Below, piece after piece: positions 57,249-64,000 of a stretch of DNA of 64,000 bases. The notes beneath the pieces were generated by a model. That model worked only from the letters and a program-made list of their open reading frames with translations. It did no database searches and had not been told where the DNA came from. A program made the position numbers and the translations under genes. This DNA is from Ophiosphaerella korrae (lineage: Eukaryota > Ascomycota > Dothideomycetes > Pleosporales > Phaeosphaeriaceae), in assembly GCA_028456385.1 (NCBI GenBank), contig JALNQF010000043.1:186001-250000 (forward strand). The letters run 5' to 3'. Each line of letters opens with the position of its first letter. Positions within the stretch are counted from its first letter, which is position 1.

Positions 57249-58975
57249 AATGCTCAATATCTGAGTGTCGTTGAGAAACAAGTTAAGTGTTGTTTGCCAA
57301 GAGTGCTAACTTGATGTCTTTTGGCTTGTGATCCCCTTATTGTACTTTCATTTTAAAGTAGCCATGTAATTGATCGGACACCTTGGATTCCGAAAAACGG
57401 CTACTTTCGATAGTGGTGCTGGCTGCAAACCGTATCGGAAATGCTGACATGGAATGTTCACGATGTGTCACTAGATCCATGTCAGCCACGCGGTGCTGGC
57501 TGACATCTGACCCAGAAACCCAGGCAACACAATACAATTTTGGTCTATAAATAAGCTTACCTATACGCCTCAGAGCAGGCATAGTATTGTAATTCTATTT
57601 CAATGTGCCGGATCATTGTGAGAGTTTTGGAAAAGCCCCGAGGTCTGTCTCGGAATTAGTCAAGTCGGATTAGCTACCAGGCATGACGAGGCCCATTCAG
57701 GCTTGCCGCAATGACTGGAAAAATACGGGTTGTTTCACTGTGGAAAATATTATCTGCGTTGTGTTATGAATAATGTGGCGACATCTGGGAGGAAAGGATG
57801 CCATGTTGACAGGGAGGGGTTTAGCTTATCGTGCCTGCTAGCTCTTTTGTTCTGCCACACCGTGTACGCCACTTATGGAATCAAGTTCATCCTGTACTAC
57901 CATGTAACGAAATCTTTGCTCAATTTACAGCAGTGTGAATACACAGTGCTAGCGTTGAGTGGTACGCGAATGGTGAACGGACTGGCCTTGCTCTCAACCA
58001 GTTGCACTTACTCAGGCATCCTATTAGATGTATCTAACTTTACCTCAATAACTTTTAGTTTTCGTCAACGAAAATTGTGCGGAAGAGAAAATGCCTGTTC
58101 GAAGAATTTACCTTGGGAGGACCTGGGATGAGAAGAGTTCTAAACCCCTAACATTCAGATATAGCAACGTCCACATGAATGCAACATCTAACTTAGGTTA
58201 TTCTATGGGCAGTGTGAGAACATTTACTACCATACACCCAACCATATATTGCAATTGACTCAAGGGGTCAAACTAGACAAATGCTACTTCGCTTAACAAA
58301 TATATATATTTGACGGCTACGACTATACATGACACGTATGATAAATAAATAGGGAAAATAAAATTAATAGGCACGTATATAAGAATATTTCACATAGCTA
58401 GTAAAACTAGGCAAGTATTATTTGAACATCTAAAATTCAAAAATCAAATCGATTCCCATTGGCATTACCTCGACGAGTGCCTCTGGCTTATCCACTAATT
58501 TACATCGCTCAATTCGAAAACACAGAATACTTCGATATAGTATAGCGTATTTGGCCTCGTGCAGCTTGAGTAAAACATAACTCTCACCCTCACATAGCTT
58601 GAAGACTAATAGATCCAGCCTTCTCTAAAGCATTGAATGATGCCAAATTTGATATTTTATGGTTGGTGAAATAGTAATATAGTAGTTAACAGAGGACATT
58701 GCACATAGAGTCATTTTTGACTAGCGTAAGAATAAATGTAGGATTTGTGTGAAGAGGGTGACTAACTGTTTGGATTTGAGTCACGACTTGAAGATCTAGT
58801 GACTGTGCAAACAATATTCATAGTGTAGCCACTTCACCACCATGACCACTCAGTCGCAAACGGTATTGTTTTACAAGTTCACGCGCATGAAATTGTACCA
58901 CTATGGTATTAATTCCCCTGCAAGAATGCATGTTGCTTTCTTCACCCACTGGCATCCCAAAGTTAACTCACTGCC
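57249..58975. other. Intergenic, right edge of the cluster, no gene seen
   Basis: About 1.7 kb, AT-rich in its second half. A plus-strand frame of 133 codons at about 57730-58131 has no family resemblance. The last part is the promoter of the RING gene. Confidence 0.5.
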
Positions 58976-59980
58976 ATGGAGGAGTTCATCGATACTCAGC
59001 TGCGCCCTGCCGAATCTTGTCAAATCTGCACGGAGGCGTTCAGTGAGACTCACCAACCAGTCACGCTACCTTGCCGCCACATCTTCGGCTATCAATGCAT
59101 AAAAAGGTGGTTGCGTACCAAGCAACCGAACAGCAACACTTGTCCTTACTGTAGGTTCGTTTTTTATGAGAAGCGCAATCCCAAGGCCGAATTCGACATT
59201 CCATCAATATGGAAAGCGTTGTGTGAGCATGATCCGGACCACCTCCACAGATACATCACAAAGATGTGGTCCAGAATACAGATCCTATGGCAGCACAAAC
59301 CTGACGGTGACTTTACAGTCAGCGAGCTCCTCAATGAAGCCGTACTCCCAGCGCTTTTACAGACAGCAAACGTGATCCGAACAAGCCCGAACCGACGCAA
59401 TGACCCTTTTTATGATTGCTACAACCTTCTTGCTGCGTCATGGGATTCTCTTGGACGCCCAAATAGAGCAACTGGTCTGGGTATCCCTCTTGTGCGGCTT
59501 GCACGTTTGATGTCAAGCGCTAGCTCCTCGCTACCGAAATGGCTAACAACTGTTCCACGAGCAAACAATCTCATGTGGAAAGCGAACGCATGCCTTGGGA
59601 TGACCGACCCTCAAATCTCGTGGGATTGGATAAATAAGGCCTCTCGGGATCCTGTTAGTTCTAAACACTTTTCGTTCTTGCATCTCTACACAATGATTAT
59701 CTCACAAGGCATTGCACATTATCGGCAGCCAACTCAGTGCCTAACGCGGAAATACGAGTTGACGAATTTCGTTGTGGAACGGTGTTGTAAGAAGATCGGT
59801 GGGGAAACATGGGTTGGCAAGCCGAGCAATGAATTCAAGGACGTGCTGGTTGTGGTGCATGAGGAGTTGAGGCGATATCAACTTGAGCTGAAAAAATCAA
59901 GCTTGCGGGCCCACGAGGGAGAGGAGGATATCGTCAAGGGGATATGGGCATTGGCTAACTGGAGTGTTCGGAAGGATTGA
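58976..59980 (+). CDS. RING-finger protein (probable E3 ubiquitin ligase)
   Basis: A single exon encodes 334 aa. The N-terminal RING has C15/C18 (CQIC), C33-H35 (CRHIFG), C41 and C56/C59 (CPYC). At the position where C3HC4 fingers have Cys after HxF there is Gly (HIFG), a variant often seen in fungal RING proteins. The remaining 270 residues are globular and without a recognised domain. They are rich in Trp/Leu and end in a charged helix (EELRRYQLELKKSS). The start is the first ATG in frame with the RING. It probably lies outside the metabolite cluster. Confidence 0.88.
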   Translation: MEEFIDTQLRPAESCQICTEAFSETHQPVTLPCRHIFGYQCIKRWLRTKQPNSNTCPYCRFVFYEKRNPKAEFDIPSIWKALCEHDPDHLHRYITKMWSRIQILWQHKPDGDFTVSELLNEAVLPALLQTANVIRTSPNRRNDPFYDCYNLLAASWDSLGRPNRATGLGIPLVRLARLMSSASSSLPKWLTTVPRANNLMWKANACLGMTDPQISWDWINKASRDPVSSKHFSFLHLYTMIISQGIAHYRQPTQCLTRKYELTNFVVERCCKKIGGETWVGKPSNEFKDVLVVVHEELRRYQLELKKSSLRAHEGEEDIVKGIWALANWSVRKD

Positions 59981-60550
59981 CGAAGGTTTGTGGGGTCCTT
60001 TAGTGTCAAAAATATTCTTCGGCCTTTTTTCAATACTTCCGCGGCAAGATAGTAATGTCGCATACCAAGGGAGGCTGAAGCTAGTAAGAAACTGTACAAG
60101 GAGGATTTACCTCAAGCGAAGGTAGCTGATCTTGCTCAGAGTTTTGGCTCTAGCATCATCCCAGTTAGCAATCAACCTTAGTACAGGCTGTCATAAAGCC
60201 AATTATTTGAATACAAGTATTTACAGAACTGCCGTTGATTTAAGAATACACTAGCTCTTCTCGTGGTCTTTGCATAGCACTTCGCTTATGAGCTTCCAAT
60301 GACAAGCATCAATCTAAACGAATTACCAGGGTAACCAATCTGCCGAAAGAAGGCAGACATGATCATAATTGAACTACAAACCTTACCATATTGATGGAGA
60401 GCCAATTTCGGGCTAAATGTGGGGGGCGGATGTGGAGCTTTACGAAGAACTATTCAACCAGCCGTTGAGTGAACAAAAGCCAACTCATATCTCGTCGTTG
60501 ACTACTGACCTTGATCTTTGATCAAACGCTCAATTCCGAAATAAAGAATC
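59981..60550. other. Intergenic, no gene seen
   Basis: About 570 bases between two plus-strand genes. No coding frame is convincing. Confidence 0.5.
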
Positions 60551-61416
60551 ATGTTGTTGTTCACATACCCAGTCGCGTTCGGCGCTATGCTGGCGTTTGC
60601 ACCAACCGTTGCCGCGGAGTGCACCCGTGGAGGCCTCCTATCCGCTGCACAATCCTATCTTGCCGCGCAAGCAGCGGGCAAGCCTGACTCCCTCAAGCTT
60701 GCCACGTCCAACTTCACATATCAGCAAAACAACAAGGTCTCGGATATTACGAAGGGGATCTTGTCCACCCCGTATGCGATCTCTACCAATCGGACCACTG
60801 CTGACACCGTGGCATGCGCATCCTACACAATGTGGATCAGTACAACTGGCTCCAAACCGTTCGTTGTGGGCACACAGATTCGTCATGCAAACAGTGACAC
60901 AAGCTCAATCAGTACGATTGACACGATTGCAGCCACAACTGGTGATCTGTTTTTTGACGCTAAGAAAACACTTGGGTATATCCAAAAAGAGGATTGGACT
61001 GAATTACCGGAGGGAAAGAGGCCCTCACGTGAACTGCTGAAGAAGATCGGGGATGCTTATCTAGATATGTGGACGGACGCGAAAGCTGCCGATAGTATTC
61101 CATGGGGCACTGAATGCGAGAGAGTTGAAGGAAGCCGTAAGTTACAACGTTGTCGCCTTTTTCCTCGGTAACCAATCGCAATTGACGCATGACAATAGAG
61201 TACACAAATCCATGTGGCAAGTCGCTGCCTAGAGGCGGAAGTAAGAAGAGCAACGGTATGAGACGTTATGTTATTGACGAGGTGGCGGCGAGTGTCGACG
61301 TCCTTTGCCAGTTTGACAGTCTGGGAGCTTGGCCAGACAGTCATGAGATCAGAGTGGTAGATGGGAAAGTAAAATATGTGCATACAATCACGGTAATGAG
61401 AGGAGTTGGTACTTGA
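60551..61416 (+). CDS. Secreted protein with DUF8021-like sequence
   Basis: Two exons (60551-61136, 61199-61416) encode 267 aa. The 62-nt intron (GTAAGT...ATAG) restores the frame and joins ERVEGS to QYTNPC. Residues 1-22 are a clear signal peptide (AFGAMLAFAPTVAAEC). The mature part reads YLAAQAAGKPDSLKL, NFTYQQNN, RTTADTVACASY, IDTIAATTGD and DAYLDMWTDAKAADSIPWGTECERVEGS. It ends in RRYVIDEVAASVDVLCQFD. This pattern recurs in many secreted ascomycete proteins of unknown function (DUF8021, from memory). Conserved cysteines and N-glycosylation sites (NFT, NRT) fit an extracellular protein. No catalytic role is known to me. Confidence 0.88.
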
Positions 61417-61517
61417 ATCGAAACGACGATGCATGCTGATCTTGGGATAAAAATCAAGACGAAACTGTTGTAGGTGCAGCTACTTCTATATTAGCTACAG
61501 GTTTGTTTGTGTTATTA

Positions 61518-62231
61518 TTACTTGATTTCTGAGCTCTTGATCACAGTTCCAAAAGCATCTGCGAGCTCAGCAAGCGCAATCCTTGTGAGCTCATCGCCCT
61601 TTACCCCTGGAATGTCGCGATCTCCGATTGCGTCTTCGGCAAGAATCACCTCGTATCCCTTCTGCGAGGCTTCACGGGCTGTTGTAGAAACACAAACATG
61701 CGCCATGTATCCTGTGAGGACTACTTTTTTAACGCCCCAGGACCCCAGGGCCTCGTGAAGGGATGTTTGTTCAAAAGCGCCGGGGAATTGCTTCCAGATA
61801 ATTTTTTCGCCATCCTACTTAAATATTAGCCATCAGTGTTGGAGAATCGCAAAACGCATATTTCGTGCCTTGGGCTTTAGTTCTTTAAATTCTTCCGCAA
61901 GTTCAGTTCCGAGCGTGAAGATAGGGGAACCTGTACACAGATAATCAGATTCATTGCTCAAGCATCTTCCAACTCCTGTTTTTCTAGACTTGATCATCTG
62001 GTTCAACATACCCTCAGGTACCTGGTGTAGGACATGAATGATCTTGCCATTCGCAGCCCGGTATTTTTCAAGGAGATCTGCAATAACTTTCCTGGTAGCT
62101 CCAACGTTGGTCACAGTTAGGGCTCCAGATGCATATTCGTTCTGCGCATCGATGATGATAAGCGTGGAATCGGACGGAGATGCGGTGCTGGGAGACGCGC
62201 CTAGGATGGTGGTCAAGTATTGTGGAGCCAT
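61518..62231 (-). CDS. Isochorismatase-family cysteine hydrolase
   Basis: Two exons on the minus strand (62231-61869, 61814-61518) encode 219 aa, the usual family length. The intron is GC-AG (AAG|GCACGA...GTAG, 54 nt, GCTAAT branch). It is the only donor that keeps the frame, and it yields the expected [17 protein letters not shown] strand. The catalytic triad of the family is visible: D28 (IIIDAQNEY), K129 (WKQFPGAF) and C162 ([14 protein letters not shown]). Members hydrolyse isochorismate, nicotinamide or other small amides; the substrate here cannot be assigned. No signal peptide is seen, so it is probably cytosolic. It converges with the secreted-protein gene. Confidence 0.92.
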
Positions 62232-62918
62232 TATGAGCTGGAAATAAGTCGTGGAGTGAGAGTTTCAAGAACCGTTTGTGGTGAGGATGTTCTCAACTTC
62301 TAGGAAGCTATCTAATAGCAAATATAGATTTGTCATGATTGTACCCCGCCATTGAATGCTCACCTAAACACCTCCCAACATGCATGACGTGATTACCGCC
62401 ACAAAAGACCGAAGTACCAAGCTTCGAGAAGAAATCTTTAAGATATGACAGCATCTACTTATACCTATGTTGAGTAGGTTGTCGAGGACGTCTCACGCCC
62501 TGGCAATGTTGCCTTTCCATTGAGCTAGCCCAACCTAGACAAGCGCAGGTTCTCACACTTCCCTAGGACGATGTCCATTCTCTTTTCTCTTACTTTCCAG
62601 TCTCAAAGAAGAAGATACATCTCCTATGAATTCAAACCCGTTGACTCATGGAAAATACAAAAGTAAAGAGATGAAACAACGAAGTTCGTAAGAAAATTCC
62701 AATGCCTCACCAACGATTGTCCGAGGTAGCCACCAAAGAACTCGTTCAATTACGAAGACAAGAAAGCCGCTGGTGCGTAAATATTTGTGTCCAAGCTTAA
62801 ATAAAATCGGATTTCAATTATTAACAATTTCCTATGCTTCTCTCACGTTACAATTTCGGCAAAGTGGCTATAGTGAGTCAAAATCGGGTTCTTGAAAATC
62901 AAATCACTCAACATACTA
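62232..62918. other. Intergenic, no firm gene
   Basis: About 690 bases. A plus-strand ATG at 62702 opens 24 codons (SEVATKELVQLRRQE) ending at a GTGCGT donor-like site and could be a first exon, but I found no convincing partner. Confidence 0.4.
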
Positions 62919-63143
62919 TTATAGGTACGTCCTTCCTCCTGGCGCCACCTGCCTGGTTTCTCGCAAATGCGTGCTACGCTCCTGGATCACTTTCGGGTTC
63001 GGTTTCTCTGCCTCTCCTTGGCGTAGTGCGTATGAGTACCAGGTTTTAAAGCAATCCTTCTGAGCAGCAGTTGGATAGCGTATGCCCTTTGCGCGGTGCG
63101 CTTGGAGTACCATTGATTCGAGTGAACGGGTTGCTGCAGGCAT
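62919..63143 (-). CDS. Possible small basic protein or exon
   Basis: A 74-codon ATG frame has a well-mixed, Lys/Arg/Gln-rich composition (KGIRYPTAAQKDCFKTW, KPNPKVIQERSTHLRETR, APGGRTYL). It looks more protein-like than its surroundings, and could be a short gene or the first exon of one. I do not recognise it. Confidence 0.3.
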   Translation of the reverse strand: MPAATRSLESMVLQAHRAKGIRYPTAAQKDCFKTWYSYALRQGEAEKPNPKVIQERSTHLRETRQVAPGGRTYL

Positions 63144-64000
63144 GATTTTGTGCGACTATTAGGAAGGTAGAAAGATTGTTGATCGTCGTGTGACACGAGA
63201 GCGGTGATGGCAGTATTTAGTCGTAAGCTCTCAGGCGTGGATTACAAGGGATTCAGAAGCCGATTCGAGTAAAAGGGCCCCGGACTCCGATGAACGAATG
63301 ATCACGTGATGATATGGGATGGCTCAAACACGACCTGATGTGCAGTCAACTGATCTGAGTGACGAATCGATCAGAAGTCAAGAAGGGAAGGGAAATAGAA
63401 ATAGAAGTAAAGTGAGGCGTTGAACACAACCTCTTATCCTTCTGGCCGGCTCTCCATTTCCATACCCGCATCTAGCACGACACCCATGCAAGCACCTGTT
63501 GTGCATCTAACACGCAGCCACAATCAACATCAGCCCATCGGAGCTTACAGGCTCGCAGACCGCTAGTTTCCGACTGGTCAACCGCCCCGGCTGTTCCCTA
63601 TCTGACCCGAGATGGCGTGTGTCAAACCATGGATACGTACAGCTAAGGTATTGCGTACTTCCAATGTTGATTGTGATAAAGTTCAGGATGTCAACGAGTT
63701 TTTTTTGAGATCAGCTCTGTAGTGTTTTATCTTGAGGTGAGCCAGTTAGTTGCCCTACGAATCGGATAATTCGTGGATCATGGTGACTTCACACCGGGAT
63801 TGGTTGAAAGGGCGAGAAAGGGAGTTTTAGTGTCGCGCGAGGTCAAGCTGAGCAACGGACGGGTCCGACTATACCGATACGGTGAACTCCTTCTTCGCAC
63901 TCAGGGGTCTGAAGGTACCGTTGGTTTGGTTGCGGGTTGGACAAAATGCGGGGTAGGTTAGCGGGCCAATTCGGCGTGTACTTGGTGCATGCACATCACG
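63144..64000. other. Intergenic to window end, no firm gene
   Basis: Only short open stretches are seen. A 62-codon plus-strand frame at 63773-63961 is unsupported. Confidence 0.5.

Noticed and set aside
57730..58131. 133-codon plus-strand open frame beside the cluster
   Set aside because: It has Cys and Leu scattered without pattern, no family resemblance and poor continuity with any exon, so I treat it as chance.
1..64000. tRNA genes, rRNA, CRISPR arrays
   Set aside because: No A-box/B-box pair, rRNA segment or spacer-repeat array was recognised by eye on either strand. A covariance-model scan would be needed to exclude tRNAs firmly.

Overview
The window is nuclear DNA of a filamentous ascomycete (Pezizomycotina). 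The evidence is short 44-60 nt introns with CTNAY-type branch points, HET-domain genes, a Zn2Cys6 regulator with a fungal-specific middle region, a highly reducing polyketide synthase, and a transposon copy that looks altered by repeat-induced point mutation (RIP). A Dothideomycete (Pleosporales-like) origin fits the overall feel of the proteins, but that is an inference. The only clear core housekeeping gene is RPS5.

Layout. 0.7-5.8 kb: a coiled-coil protein, ribosomal protein S5/uS7 and a membrane-anchored coiled-coil protein. 7.1-8.8 kb: a carotenoid-oxygenase (RPE65-family) gene. 11.8-17 kb: a complete fungal NLR-type receptor (HET, NB-ARC, TPR) whose TPR units are near-identical 126-nt repeats, then a RING protein with 93-nt internal repeats and an in-frame stop followed by 61 more open codons. 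18-19.5 kb: an unrecognised protein. 20.1-21.8 kb: a degenerate pogo/Tc1-like transposon with matching ends and TA flanks, followed by about 2.5 kb without a firm gene. 24.3-28.8 kb: a GPI-protein gene that may be inactivated, a weak Cys-rich reading frame and a second HET protein.

29.4-57.2 kb: a compact secondary-metabolite cluster. It contains a Zn2Cys6 regulator, a five-exon bZIP-like regulator without an obvious zipper, an alpha-oxoamine synthase, a highly reducing PKS (KS-AT-DH-MT-ER-KR-ACP, 2498 aa), a short-chain dehydrogenase, an ABCC exporter and a stand-alone A-T-C NRPS-like enzyme. The PKS and oxoamine synthase share a bidirectional promoter.

How the cluster should work (inference from the fumonisin/AAL-toxin paradigm). 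The PKS builds a C-methylated, reduced chain and has no release domain. The PLP enzyme offloads it by decarboxylative condensation with an amino acid, giving a 2-amino-3-ketone. The SDR reduces the ketone to a sphinganine-like amino alcohol. The A-T-C protein may then acylate the amine or a hydroxyl with an activated acid or amino acid, and the ABC pump exports the product. There is no P450, dioxygenase or ceramide-synthase gene in the window, so the product may be simpler than fumonisin.

59-62.2 kb: a second RING protein, a secreted protein with a DUF8021-like pattern and an isochorismatase-family hydrolase. The last 1.8 kb holds only a weak small reading frame. Splice sites were placed by eye, using frame continuity, donor/acceptor/branch signals and protein-family continuity.
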